Of a stretch of 64,000 nt of DNA, positions 35,450 to 43,672 are shown piece by piece. How positions within the stretch are numbered: the stretch's first letter is position 1; every line of letters starts with the position of its first letter. This stretch comes from Saccharicrinis aurantiacus (lineage in GTDB: Bacteria; Bacteroidota; Bacteroidia; Bacteroidales; Marinilabiliaceae): assembly GCF_001660705.2 (NCBI RefSeq), contig NZ_LYBV02000002.1, positions 158,683-222,682 of the forward strand. The letters are read 5' to 3'. The position numbers were made by a program, and so were the translations under genes. Below the pieces are notes generated by a model, which worked only from the letters and a program-made list of their open reading frames with translations, made no database searches and was not told the DNA's origin.

Positions 35450-36535
35450 TTATCCTTTTAAATACCACTTATACATTCTATCGATACCTTCATCAAGCTC
35501 AACTTTATGTTGCCATCCTAAACTATGTAATTTAGAAACGTCCGTTAACTTACGCATAGTACCATCAGGTTTATCAGCATTAAAAACGAGTTCTCCGTTA
35601 AAGCCCACTTTATTTTGTATGGTTTCAGCCAATTGACGTATTGATATTTCTTTGCCAGTACCGATGTTGATGTGTGTATTTCTAATATCATTAGTATCGG
35701 TAATAGTATCTTTAAAATCGACTTTGCCCATTATGTATACACAAGCGTCAGCCATTTCTTCCGACCATAAGAATTCTCGCATTGGTTTGCCACTTCCCCA
35801 AATCTCGATGCTAACTTTACCCTTCGCATTTAAGGAAACGCCATATTTGGCAAGGATATTTAAGATTTCTTCTTGAGAGTTTGCTCCTGAAACTCCTTCA
35901 ATGGGGTTCTGGTTAAAATCGGCATTAATAGCATCCCAGTTACCTTTTTGCAGGCATTTGCCTAAGTGTGCTTTCCTAATTAGAGCTGGCAGTACGTGTG
36001 ACTTCTCTAAATCGAAATTATCATTAGGTCCATACAAATTGGTAGGCATTACCGAAATGAAGTTGGTGCCATACTGTATATTATACGATTCGCACATTTT
36101 TATGCCAGCAATCTTTGCAATCGCATAAGGCTCGTTTGTGTATTCTAGAGTATCTGTTAATAAACAATCCTCTGGCATTGGTTGCGGTGCTAATTTTGGA
36201 TAAATACAGGTTGATCCTAGAAATAGAAGCTTCTGTACTTTATTTATATACGATGCATGAATCACATTGTTTTGTATCATCATGTTTTCATAAATAAACT
36301 CACCTCTGTAGGTATTATTTGCTACAATACCACCAACTTTAGCAGCAGCCAAAAAGACAAAATCAGGCTTTTCTTCTTCGAAAAACCGATTTACAGCAAC
36401 TTGATTACGCAAATCTAATTCAGAAGAAGTACGTGTAATTATATTGGTATGCCCTAGGGCTTCAAGTTTTTTTACAATAGCACTCCCCACCAATCCTCGG
36501 TGACCTGCTACATATATTTTATTTGTAAATTTCAT
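35450..36535 (-). CDS. fcl: GDP-L-fucose synthase
   Basis: 361 aa short-chain dehydrogenase/reductase, bifunctional 3,5-epimerase/4-reductase that converts GDP-4-keto-6-deoxy-mannose to GDP-L-fucose with NADPH. The nucleotide loop is [17 protein letters not shown] (GxxGxxG). A catalytic Ser ([11 protein letters not shown], about 107) and YxxxK ([13 protein letters not shown], Tyr137-Lys141 region) are present. The C-terminus [25 protein letters not shown] is characteristic. An insert of about 35 residues (near 205-245) makes it longer than the usual 320, as in many Bacteroidota. It forms a pathway pair with gmd, separated by the GxxExxY gene. Confidence 0.95.
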   Translation of the reverse strand: MKFTNKIYVAGHRGLVGSAIVKKLEALGHTNIITRTSSELDLRNQVAVNRFFEEEKPDFVFLAAAKVGGIVANNTYRGEFIYENMMIQNNVIHASYINKVQKLLFLGSTCIYPKLAPQPMPEDCLLTDTLEYTNEPYAIAKIAGIKMCESYNIQYGTNFISVMPTNLYGPNDNFDLEKSHVLPALIRKAHLGKCLQKGNWDAINADFNQNPIEGVSGANSQEEILNILAKYGVSLNAKGKVSIEIWGSGKPMREFLWSEEMADACVYIMGKVDFKDTITDTNDIRNTHINIGTGKEISIRQLAETIQNKVGFNGELVFNADKPDGTMRKLTDVSKLHSLGWQHKVELDEGIDRMYKWYLKG

Positions 36536-36556
36536 TTACCTACTAATTTTATCGAA

Positions 36557-37023
36557 TTATCGCGAATTAAACGAATTCTTTGCTAGGAAAAGTTTGGGTT
36601 AAAACTCGTTTACTGATTAAAGAATTAGAACCAAAGTTAACCAGAATACCAAGTTTATGATTGATGGCACGCAAATAATTACCAGTTTGTTCAAATTGGT
36701 TTTTACCAAGATAGTTTAGAGCCTTAATTTCAACAACAATAGCGTTATAGCAAACAAAATCTGCTACATAGTATTTTTTTAACCGTTCACCATTGTAATT
36801 TATGTTAAGCTTCTTTTGGCTCTCAAAAGGAATTTTTCGTTTAAAGAATTCTCTTTCTAATGCCTCTTGATAAACAGCCTCTAAAAACCCAGGGCCTAAT
36901 TGCGAATGTACTGCCATACATGCCCCAATAATATTATAACTTTCGTCTTTGTAAATTATCGGAGTCATCTAATTCTCTAAATTAGTTAACAGAACTTGTT
37001 CACTTTTGCTTAATTCGTGATAA
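36557..37023. repeat. Inverted repeats bracketing the GxxExxY gene
   Basis: TTAATTCGCGATAA (reverse complement of 36557-36570) and TTAATTCGTGATAA (37010-37023) match at 13 of 14 positions in opposite orientation. Around each copy further CGAATT-like words occur (for example CGAATTAAACGAATTC at 36563-36578). The left copy overlaps the last codons of the GxxExxY gene and the right lies 42 nt upstream of its ATG. The whole unit is 467 bp. Confidence 0.55.
36567..36968 (-). CDS. GxxExxY family protein
   Basis: 133 aa, PF13366-type protein. Signature residues: YNIIGACMAVHSQLGPGFLEAVYQEALEREF (G-x-L-E-x-x-Y motif near residues 28-36), then KLNINYNGERLKKYYVADFVCYNAIVVEIKAL (PD-(D/E)XK-like: ADFVC..IVVEIKA) and NYLRAINHKLGILVNFGS. 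The fold is nuclease-like and the family function is unproven. It sits alone between gmd and fcl, on the same strand, bracketed by inverted repeats. Neither neighbour needs it for GDP-fucose synthesis, so it looks like a passenger. Confidence 0.88.
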   Translation of the reverse strand: MTPIIYKDESYNIIGACMAVHSQLGPGFLEAVYQEALEREFFKRKIPFESQKKLNINYNGERLKKYYVADFVCYNAIVVEIKALNYLGKNQFEQTGNYLRAINHKLGILVNFGSNSLISKRVLTQTFPSKEFV

Positions 37024-37026
37024 ACT

Positions 37027-38142
37027 TTATTCGTAATAGTTTAGTGTCTCGTAACCACCTTCTTTAAGGTATTTATCTTTTTGCATCAGTTTAACATCTG
37101 ATTGCATCATATCTTTCACTAACCCTGCTAAATCATATTCTGGTTCCCAGTTAAGTTTTTCTTTACATTTAGTGGCATCACCAATAAGTAATTCTACCTC
37201 TGTAGGACGATAATAAGCAGGATCAACTTTTACCACTTCTTTACCAATTTCTATTTGGAAATCAGGATTATTACAGGCTTTTACCTTGCCTACTTCATTT
37301 TCTGCCTCACCTGAAAACTCAAGTTCGATACCTACTTCACCGAACGCCATTCTCACAAAATCTCTTACAGTAGTGGTTATTCCCGTAGCAATCACGAAAT
37401 CTTCAGGTTTCTCTTGTTGAAGAATCGCCCACATAGCGCGCACGTAATCTTTGGCATGCCCCCAATCGCGCTTGGCATCCATATTACCAAGATAAAGGCA
37501 ATCTTGCATTTCTAAGGCAATTTTAGACGCCGCACGTGTAATTTTACGTGTTACAAAGGTTTCACCTCGCAAGGGGCTCTCATGGTTGAACAAAATCCCA
37601 TTACATGCATAAATGTTATAAGCTTCCCGATAATTTACTGTAATCCAATAGGCATACATTTTAGCTACTGCATATGGTGAGCGAGGGTAGAAGGGTGTAG
37701 TTTCTTTTTGAGGAACTTCTTGCACCAAACCATATAACTCAGAAGTAGAAGCCTGGTATACTTTGGTTTTCTCCGTTAAGTTTAAAAAACGAATAGCCTC
37801 AAGGATACGAAGTGTACCAATACCATCGGCATTTGCTGTATATTCAGGCGTATCAAAGCTCACCTTCACATGACTCATTGCCGCAAGGTTATAAATCTCA
37901 TCGGGCTGAACTTCTTGAATAATTCGAGTAATGTTCATTGAATCCGTCATATCACCATAATGAAGAATCAAATTTCGATTCTCGATATGTGGATGTTGAT
38001 ATAAGTGATCAATTCTATCGGTATTAAAAAGCGAAGAACGTCTTTTTAGTCCGTGAACAATATACCCTTTGCGTAATAAAAATTCGGCTAGGTATGCGCC
38101 GTCTTGTCCGGTGATACCGGTTATAAGTGCTGTTTTTGACAT
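37027..38142 (-). CDS. gmd: GDP-mannose 4,6-dehydratase
   Basis: 371 aa SDR dehydratase converting GDP-mannose to GDP-4-keto-6-deoxy-mannose, first step to GDP-L-fucose. NADP loop [19 protein letters not shown] (residues 5-23), [15 protein letters not shown], catalytic Thr/Glu region [19 protein letters not shown] (about 126-144), Yxxx[11 protein letters not shown] and [18 protein letters not shown] near the end are all in place. The fcl partner is downstream after the GxxExxY gene. The gene lies upstream of, and on the same strand as, fcl, probably in the same transcript. Confidence 0.96.
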   Translation of the reverse strand: MSKTALITGITGQDGAYLAEFLLRKGYIVHGLKRRSSLFNTDRIDHLYQHPHIENRNLILHYGDMTDSMNITRIIQEVQPDEIYNLAAMSHVKVSFDTPEYTANADGIGTLRILEAIRFLNLTEKTKVYQASTSELYGLVQEVPQKETTPFYPRSPYAVAKMYAYWITVNYREAYNIYACNGILFNHESPLRGETFVTRKITRAASKIALEMQDCLYLGNMDAKRDWGHAKDYVRAMWAILQQEKPEDFVIATGITTTVRDFVRMAFGEVGIELEFSGEAENEVGKVKACNNPDFQIEIGKEVVKVDPAYYRPTEVELLIGDATKCKEKLNWEPEYDLAGLVKDMMQSDVKLMQKDKYLKEGGYETLNYYE

Positions 38143-38250
38143 GTTATTAGTTTTTCAGTTACAGATATATTTATATTCGTCACTGATTTTTTAATGGTAT
38201 AAATATCGTTTTATATAAGTTAATTTGCAATAGAGTTATTTCGGTGTTTA

Positions 38251-38867
38251 TTAGGTTTGACCAAGCCAAAGGCTATTACTAAAACCTCGTTCTTTATAAT
38301 CGCGAAATACCAACCATATATCAAAGGCTTTTTTCAGATTGAAGTTCTCCTTCCAAAGGTACGATTCTTCAAAGCGTTCAATGCCGGTCATTTTATATTT
38401 GCAATTTATTTCATCGCGTGTATTTGCAATTACCACTAAGGTATCTAAGGGATGTTTTCTATATTGTATTTCCACTCAAACAGGAGTCCCTTATCCGTTC
38501 GTTTTGCTTGAGCATCAGTGGGAAGTAATACATCCCCTTTACTAACCAAGGCTTTTGTATAGTCAATGTGTTGCTCAGGGTATTCACCACTAATTGCAAG
38601 GCGTATATTATAAGATTTTGCTGCCATATATGCCGATCGTCCATATGCTTCCTTCCGAAATGTGAACCTTAGAATATCTTTAATAGGACTCAGGAACTTA
38701 TTGATTAGTTGCATTTTTTGGCGTTGTACTAATTGTTTCTCTGATTTCTGGTCTTTATAATGAGAGGGAAGAGAGCCCATATAACCTTTTCCATACATCT
38801 GATAAGTAACAATACTACCAATTTTTCCTGAAGATCCTTCCTGCATCATTTTAGTATATCTAGCCAT
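38251..38867 (-). pseudogene. DUF6266 family gene broken by a frameshift
   Basis: Two overlapping minus-strand frames make up one DUF6266 protein. Frame A (38867 to 38445, 140 aa) starts MARYTKMMQEGSSGKIGSIV and ends KGLLFEWKYNIENIP. Frame B continues with PLDTLVVIANTRDEINCKYK and ends LVFRDYKERGFSNSLWLGQT (38251). Together they give about 205 aa, the family's usual length, including the final Ser-N-S-x-W/Y-x-G of DUF6266. The shift lies between about 38445 and 38475 (the GAAAACATCCC area). It is a real frameshift mutation, a sequencing error or, less likely, a programmed one. Function of the family is unknown. Confidence 0.75.
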
Positions 38868-39022
38868 ATTAAGTTCGTATTAGAGTTATATTAAAGCTAT
38901 ATACAATTCATAGTAAAATCAAATTAAATTCAATAAAAAATGTATTTAATAAGAGTTTAATACCTTGATAGTACGAACTATTTGCGCATCCGCTACACAC
39001 TTTTTAGAGAGTTATTGGGCAT

Positions 39023-39056
39023 AAAAAAACCGACTCGTATATGAATCGGTTTTTTT
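39023..39056. terminator. Bidirectional terminator between rfbB and the DUF6266 gene
   Basis: AAAAAAACCGA (39023-39033) pairs with TCGGTTTTTTT (39046-39056), an 11-bp stem with a 12-nt loop and T-runs on both strands. It ends the rfb operon 93 nt after rfbB and could stop readthrough either way. Confidence 0.8.
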
Positions 39057-39148
39057 AGGAATAGATAGTGATGCTTAGTCAGTAGATTGCGGCGTACTTT
39101 TAATCCATTTAATGCTATTAACTTATTTATTCCTCTATCAAATTCCTA

Positions 39149-40198
39149 CTACTTATACATTTCTGCGTAATATTTTTCATATTCACCATTAGTGATATTT
39201 TCCATCCAATCTTTGTTTTCAAGATACCATTTTACGGTTTTCTCTATACCTTCTTCGAACTGAAGCGATGGTTCCCAGCCCAATTCATCTTTTAGTTTAG
39301 TTGAATCAATAGCATAACGTAAATCGTGTCCAGCTCTATCTGTTACATAGGTGATAAGATTTTCAGAAGTTCCTTCTTCTCTGCCTAATAAGCGATCAAC
39401 CGTTTTGATCATTACTTTAATCAAGTCAATGTTTTTCCATTCGTTGAATCCGCCAATGTTATAGGTGTCTCCTGTTTTTCCCTCATGAAAAATGATATCA
39501 ATAGCTCTGGCATGATCTTCAACAAATAGCCAGTCTCTTACATTTTCTCCTTTGCCATAAACGGGTAGGGGCTTGTTATTTTGAATATTGTTGATGAATA
39601 AAGGAATTAATTTCTCAGGGAACTGATATGGACCATAATTATTTGAACAGTTGCTAATTACAGTAGGCATACCATAGGTATCTTGAAAAGCTCTTACAAA
39701 ATGATCTGATGAGGCTTTTGATGCTGAGTATGGAGAGTGCGGGTCGTACTTAGTAGTTTCTAAAAAGTAACCTTCCTCGCCCAATGAACCGTATACTTCG
39801 TCGGTAGATACATGATAGAATAGTTTCTCATCGTAGTTATCGCCCCAATAGTGCTTAGCTGCTTGCAATAGACTTAGGGTACCCATTACATTAGTTTGAG
39901 CAAAAGTAAATGGATCTTTAATAGATCTATCCACATGAGATTCTGCAGCCAAGTGAATAACAGTGTCAATATCATACTTTTTAAATAGCTCTTGCATTTG
40001 CTCAAAGTCACAGATGTCTGCTTTTATAAAAGTATAATTGTCTTTCTTTTCAATATCAGTAAGGTTGGCTAAATTACCAGCATAGGTCAATAAATCGAGG
40101 TTAATAATGTGGTATTTAGGATATTTATTTACCAATAAGCGAACCACATGCGAACCTATAAATCCGGCTCCTCCTGTAACTAATATATTTTTACTCAT
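39149..40198 (-). CDS. rfbB: dTDP-glucose 4,6-dehydratase
   Basis: 349 aa SDR. NILVTGGAGFIGSHVVRLL (NAD loop), DLLTYAGNLANL, VIHLAAESHVDRSI, the catalytic region FYHVSTDEVYGSLGEEGYF (Thr-Asp-Glu, about 125-135), YSASKASSDH (Tyr-x3-Lys, about 158-162), SNNYGPYQFPEKLIPLFI and VRDWLFVEDHARAI are the classical RfbB/RmlB motifs. It dehydrates dTDP-glucose to dTDP-4-keto-6-deoxyglucose. Third enzyme gene of the rfbA, four-helix-bundle, rfbC, rfbB order, 9 nt after rfbC. No rfbD follows. Confidence 0.96.
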   Translation of the reverse strand: MSKNILVTGGAGFIGSHVVRLLVNKYPKYHIINLDLLTYAGNLANLTDIEKKDNYTFIKADICDFEQMQELFKKYDIDTVIHLAAESHVDRSIKDPFTFAQTNVMGTLSLLQAAKHYWGDNYDEKLFYHVSTDEVYGSLGEEGYFLETTKYDPHSPYSASKASSDHFVRAFQDTYGMPTVISNCSNNYGPYQFPEKLIPLFINNIQNNKPLPVYGKGENVRDWLFVEDHARAIDIIFHEGKTGDTYNIGGFNEWKNIDLIKVMIKTVDRLLGREEGTSENLITYVTDRAGHDLRYAIDSTKLKDELGWEPSLQFEEGIEKTVKWYLENKDWMENITNGEYEKYYAEMYK

Positions 40199-40207
40199 AA
40201 TGCTGTT

Positions 40208-40756
40208 TTAAAAAGGATTAGCAGTATCCTTTAATGGTTTTAATATTTGATCTTTTCCTGAAAGTTGAATTAATGAAGCATCAATCTGCCAATCTACATT
40301 TATTTCTTCATCGTTCCATGCTATGCCTGAATCATGATCAGGGGCATAGTCGTTATCTACTTTATACGCAAAAGTAGCAGTTTCACTGAGAACTACAAAG
40401 CCATGTGCAAAGCCTCGTGGTACAAATAACTGACGTTTGTTATCGCCGCTAAGGTTTACAGCTACGTATTTTCTATAAGTAGGTGAATCTTTACGCAGGT
40501 CAACAGCAACATCTAAAACTTCACCTTCGATACACCTAACTAATTTAGCCTGATTATAAGGAGGATTTTGAAAGTGTAATCCTCGTAGTACACCTTTCGA
40601 TGATTTTGATTCGTTGTCTTGTACAAAAGTAATGGGACCAATATTAGCCTCAAACTGCTTTTGATTAAAAGATTCTAAGAAATAACCCCGGCTATCGCCA
40701 AATACTGCGGGTTCTATAATGATTACTTCAGGTATATCTGTTTTAATGAATTTCAT
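40208..40756 (-). CDS. rfbC: dTDP-4-dehydrorhamnose 3,5-epimerase
   Basis: 182 aa cupin epimerase (RmlC). EPAVFGDSRGYFLESFNQKQFE at the start, FVQDNESKSSKGVLRGLHFQNPPYNQAKLVRCIEGEVLDVAVDLR with the catalytic His (LRGLHFQ, His about 62) and Tyr/Asp pair, and VPRGFAHGFVVLSETATFAYKVDNDYAPDHDSGI with Tyr about 131. All the key residues of the family are present. Converts dTDP-4-keto-6-deoxyglucose to dTDP-4-keto-L-rhamnose. Upstream lies the 96-bp repeat that also precedes the four-helix-bundle gene. Confidence 0.95.
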   Translation of the reverse strand: MKFIKTDIPEVIIIEPAVFGDSRGYFLESFNQKQFEANIGPITFVQDNESKSSKGVLRGLHFQNPPYNQAKLVRCIEGEVLDVAVDLRKDSPTYRKYVAVNLSGDNKRQLFVPRGFAHGFVVLSETATFAYKVDNDYAPDHDSGIAWNDEEINVDWQIDASLIQLSGKDQILKPLKDTANPF

Positions 40757-40828
40757 TTTATTTTACTTTTTAATGGGTGTATGTGTTAAAGGGGCTAAAG
40801 GGCTGCAAAGTGTTGAAGGTGTTTGAAA

Positions 40829-40925
40829 GGGTATAAATGCTTGGAAAGGTAAAAGTGGTTAAAAGAGTAGAAGTGTTTTTTGTTAAAAGGGTTACGTGAG
40901 AGGTTACATTTTTCACCTCTTCAAA
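40829..40925. repeat. About 96-bp direct repeat, copy A
   Basis: Begins GGGTATAAATGCTTGGAAAG and ends CATTTTTCACCTCTTCAA. It matches copy B (41486-41580) over its whole length at roughly 80 percent by eye, with indels in poly-T and near GTTAAAAGGG. It lies between the four-helix-bundle gene and rfbC. The sequence beyond it to 41052 has the mirror-image style (CTTCTACTATTTCTACG and similar), suggesting imperfect inverted copies of purine-rich words. No gene is seen in 40757-41052. Confidence 0.8.
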
Positions 40926-41052
40926 CTATAGCACACTTCTACTATTTCTACGCATTCTACTATTTTAACTAGTCTAAGCATACCTGCCACTACTTTAACT
41001 ATTTACACTCTTTTCTTCTCACTCCTCTAATTTAGTTACACTTTTTACCTCT

Positions 41053-41412
41053 TTAACTTCTCAGCTCTCTATTGATTTTATGAGTATTGTATATACTGAT
41101 GCTAATTTTGAGTGCTTTACCATGTAGGTTTTCAAAAGTTGTAATGTCAATATATTTTAGGTCTTTCGCAACGTAAAGCATGCTGCGTACCTCGCCACAA
41201 GATGCTCGAGAGATATAAAGGAATCGGATAAATTCTTTATTGGATTGTCGTTTGAAGCCTTCAGTAATATTGTTCATAACAGAAACTGCGGCACGTTGAA
41301 TTTGATCTTTAAATCCAAAATCCTTAGATGCATTGAACGTTCGGTATATTTCACCAACAAGAATACGTGACTCTCGCCATACAACTAAATCCTCAAAGCG
41401 ACTTACCTTCAT
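41053..41412 (-). CDS. Four-helix-bundle protein (23S rRNA intervening-sequence protein family)
   Basis: 119 aa. The order VSRFEDLVVWRESRILVGEIYRTF (helix 1, with ED LxVWxxS), FGFKDQIQRAAVSVMNNITEGFKRQSNKEFIRFLYISRASCGEVRSMLYVAKDLKYI matches the S23/IVP family that also includes the Avd accessory of diversity-generating retroelements. Neither a reverse transcriptase nor a variable-repeat gene is seen nearby. The gene is inserted between rfbA and rfbC with a copy of an approximately 96-bp repeat on each side. Function unknown. Confidence 0.88.
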   Translation of the reverse strand: MKVSRFEDLVVWRESRILVGEIYRTFNASKDFGFKDQIQRAAVSVMNNITEGFKRQSNKEFIRFLYISRASCGEVRSMLYVAKDLKYIDITTFENLHGKALKISISIYNTHKINRELRS

Positions 41413-41485
41413 AGTTTTGAGTGTTTAATGAGTTAAAGGACTTGTAAAAGTTAGAAGTGGTTGCAAAGGTTCAAAAAGTTAAAGG

Positions 41486-41580
41486 GGGTATAAATGCTTG
41501 CAAAGGTAAAAGGGGTTAAAAGGGTAGAAGTGTTTTTTTTTAAGAGTTATGTGAAAGGCTAACATTTTTCACCTCTTCAA
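41486..41580. repeat. About 96-bp direct repeat, copy B
   Basis: Second copy of the repeat at 40829-40925, in the same orientation, 657 bp away. Starts GGGTATAAATGCTTGCAAAG and ends ACATTTTTCACCTCTTCAA. It lies between rfbA (stop at 41608) and the start of the four-helix-bundle gene (41412). Purine-rich words (GGTAAAAGGGGTTAAAAGGG) dominate. Confidence 0.8.
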
Positions 41581-41607
41581 CCCATTTTACTCTTTTAACC
41601 CTTAATC

Positions 41608-42480
41608 CTATTCCACCAACTTCAACAAATACTGACCATATGCATTTTTCTTTAATGGTTCAGCTAGTTTTTTTACTTGTTCCGCATCAATGTAGCCCAT
41701 TTTATAAGCAATTTCCTCTAGGCAAGCAATTTTTAAACCTTGACGTGTTTCTACGGTTTGTACAAACTGACTGGCTTCAAGGAATGATTCATGCGTACCT
41801 GTATCTAACCATGCATAACCACGACCCATTAACTCTACTTTAAGCCTGCTTTGATCTAAGTATACTTGATTTACTGTAGTTATTTCATATTCCCCCCTAT
41901 GCGAAGGTTCAATTTCACTCGCTATTTTAGCCACATCATTAGTGTAGAAGTATAAACCAACAACGGCATAATTAGAGGCAGCCTTTTCTGGCTTTTCTTC
42001 TATGGAGGTTACATTTCCTTCTTGGTCAAAGGTTGCAACACCGTATCGTTCTGGGTCGTTTACATAGTAACCAAATACGGTAGATTTACCTTCTTCTTCA
42101 ACATTTTTTCGTGCATTGGCTAACATTTCCGGCAAACCATGTCCGTAGAATATATTGTCGCCCAATACCATACATACATCATCATCACCTATGAAGTCTG
42201 CCCCAATAGTAAAAGCTTGCGCCAATCCATCAGGACTAGGTTGTTGTTTGTACTCAAAACGCATCCCTAATTCACTGCCATCACCAAGAAGACCTTCAAA
42301 GTTTGGTAAATCTTTAGGCGTGGAAATAATAAGTACTTCGGTAATACCCGCTAGCATCAAAATTGATAAGGGGTAATAGATCATGGGTTTATCATAGATG
42401 GGAACAAGCTGCTTGCTAATTCCTTTTGTGATGGGGTAGAGGCGTGTTCCTGAACCTCCTGCTAGTATGATTCCTTTCAT
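41608..42480 (-). CDS. rfbA: Glucose-1-phosphate thymidylyltransferase
   Basis: 290 aa nucleotidyltransferase (RmlA short form). [37 protein letters not shown] is the signature N-terminus with the catalytic GG-GTRLxPxT and Lys. [15 protein letters not shown] (Asp metal site, about 105-113), [43 protein letters not shown] and a final [14 protein letters not shown] are all typical. It makes dTDP-glucose. First gene of the rfb operon. An IS982-family element is inserted 61 nt upstream of its ATG. Confidence 0.97.
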   Translation of the reverse strand: MKGIILAGGSGTRLYPITKGISKQLVPIYDKPMIYYPLSILMLAGITEVLIISTPKDLPNFEGLLGDGSELGMRFEYKQQPSPDGLAQAFTIGADFIGDDDVCMVLGDNIFYGHGLPEMLANARKNVEEEGKSTVFGYYVNDPERYGVATFDQEGNVTSIEEKPEKAASNYAVVGLYFYTNDVAKIASEIEPSHRGEYEITTVNQVYLDQSRLKVELMGRGYAWLDTGTHESFLEASQFVQTVETRQGLKIACLEEIAYKMGYIDAEQVKKLAEPLKKNAYGQYLLKLVE

Positions 42481-42518
42481 TGTATGCGTATGTTATTTTG
42501 AAAATAAGCTCTTTTCTG

Positions 42519-42526
42519 CAAATGTA
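42519..42526 (-). promoter_or_regulatory. Candidate -7 box of the rfbA operon
   Basis: On the minus strand this reads TACATTTG, a full match to TAnnTTTG, 38 nt before the rfbA start codon. The -33 position at 18-21 nt upstream falls inside the left end of the IS982 element, where only TTC is found. The sequence that would have been there before insertion also lacks TTG, so the promoter is either weak or differently built. Confidence 0.4.
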
Positions 42527-42540
42527 GGAAATTTATTTTA

Positions 42541-43569
42541 ACGTGAATTCGACGTAAGAAAAGTTCTATTTTAAGAGAAAAGAAACAAAGTGTTTGTTAT
42601 ATTTAAGTATCTAACATTTAAATATATAGTTACAAAAAACCTTGTTTCTTATGATGAGTAAAGTTACTGAAATTTTCTATCTAGTTGATGAATTTTGTAA
42701 AGAGTTTGAATTAGCAAAGGAAGGCCATGTTTTAACTAAAGATACTAGTAAAAACACTCGCAAACGAAAGTTTAAGATGTCTGACAGTGAAGTTATTACT
42801 ATTTTAATACTGTTTCACTTAGGGCAATTTAGAAATCTTAAGCATTTTTATATCAACTATGTACAGAAACACATGGTCGATGATTTTCCAGAAACTGTAT
42901 CATACAATCGCTTTACTGAGCTACAACGAAAGGTACTTATTCCTATGAGCGTTTTCTTGCAAGTGTCTTGTCTAGGTGAATGTACTGGCATATCATTCAT
43001 AGATTCAACCCCCATAAGAGCATGTCATATTAAAAGAGAGAAACAAAATAAAGTATTCAAAGACCTAGCTCAGAAAGGTAAATGCTCAATGGGATGGTTT
43101 TACGGATTCAAACTACACATAGTTATAAATGATAAAGGTGAAATTCTAGATTTCTTGTTTACTCATGGTAATGTGGATGATAGAGCCCCTTTAAAAAACA
43201 AGAATTTTCATGATAAAATATTCGGAAAGCTTATTGCAGATAAGGGATACATAAGCAAAAACCTATTCGAAGACTTATTTATTGACGGTATTCATATGAT
43301 TACAAAAATAAAAAAGAACATGAAGAATGCATTGATGCACATACACGATAAAGTTCTTCTCAAAAAGAGAGCTCTCATTGAAACTGTAAATGATGAACTA
43401 AAAAATATCTGTCAAATTGAACATACGAGACACAGGTCGTTTGAAAACTTTCTTTCAAATCTAATCGCAGGTTTAATAGTATATCATTTCTTACCTAAGA
43501 AACCCTCTTTAAATATAGACATCATAGATAATGACCATATTAATAAGGCTGCTTAGATCGAGCTCACGT
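42541..43569 (+). mobile_element. IS982-family insertion sequence, complete
   Basis: 1029 bp bounded by 18-bp imperfect terminal inverted repeats (left ACGTGAATTCGACGTAAG at 42541-42558; right, read on the minus strand, ACGTGAGCTCGATCTAAG at 43569-43552; 14 of 18 identical). A 7-bp direct repeat TATTTTA flanks it at 42534-42540 and 43570-43576, as expected for target duplication. One intact transposase gene fills it. The intact ends and duplication suggest recent insertion and possible activity. Confidence 0.9.
42651..43556 (+). CDS. IS982 family transposase
   Basis: 301 aa from the ATG at 42651; the frame is open from a TTG 9 nt earlier. IS982 features: MSDSEVITILILFHLGQFRNLKHFY (N-terminal region), FIDSTPIRACHIKREKQNKVF (first Asp of the DDE triad in the DST motif), GKCSMGWFYGFKLHIVINDKGEILDFLFTHGNVDDRAPL (second Asp region), KLIADKGYISKNLFEDL, KKRALIETVNDELKNICQIEHTRHRSFENFLSNLIAGLIVYHF (Glu of the triad). 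All three catalytic positions appear intact. Transcribed away from rfbA. Confidence 0.93.
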   Translation: MMSKVTEIFYLVDEFCKEFELAKEGHVLTKDTSKNTRKRKFKMSDSEVITILILFHLGQFRNLKHFYINYVQKHMVDDFPETVSYNRFTELQRKVLIPMSVFLQVSCLGECTGISFIDSTPIRACHIKREKQNKVFKDLAQKGKCSMGWFYGFKLHIVINDKGEILDFLFTHGNVDDRAPLKNKNFHDKIFGKLIADKGYISKNLFEDLFIDGIHMITKIKKNMKNALMHIHDKVLLKKRALIETVNDELKNICQIEHTRHRSFENFLSNLIAGLIVYHFLPKKPSLNIDIIDNDHINKAA

Positions 43570-43599
43570 TATTTTAGAAGATTTTTGCGACAAAAAAAA

Positions 43600-43621
43600 G
43601 GCAAACTCGTATGAAGTTGCC
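43600..43621 (-). terminator. Terminator of the second polysaccharide operon
   Basis: GGCAAAC (43600-43606) and GTTGCC (43616-43621) pair with one bulged A. The eight-A run at 43592-43599 gives a T-run on the minus strand. It lies 52 nt beyond the wzi stop and 24 nt from the IS982 right-hand target duplication, so rfbA probably relies on its own promoter. Confidence 0.7.
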
Positions 43622-43672
43622 ATTGCTTATATAATGTTAGATTACTTATTATTTTATATGTAAGTTACATCA

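Noticed and set aside
41053..41412. Diversity-generating retroelement
   Set aside because: The four-helix-bundle protein resembles the Avd accessory, but there is no reverse transcriptase, template repeat or variable gene in the window.
42527..42560. Claim that the IS982 element destroyed an original -33 box of rfbA
   Set aside because: Reconstructing the pre-insertion sequence by removing the element and one target copy also gives no TTG at the right distance, so loss of a -33 box cannot be shown.
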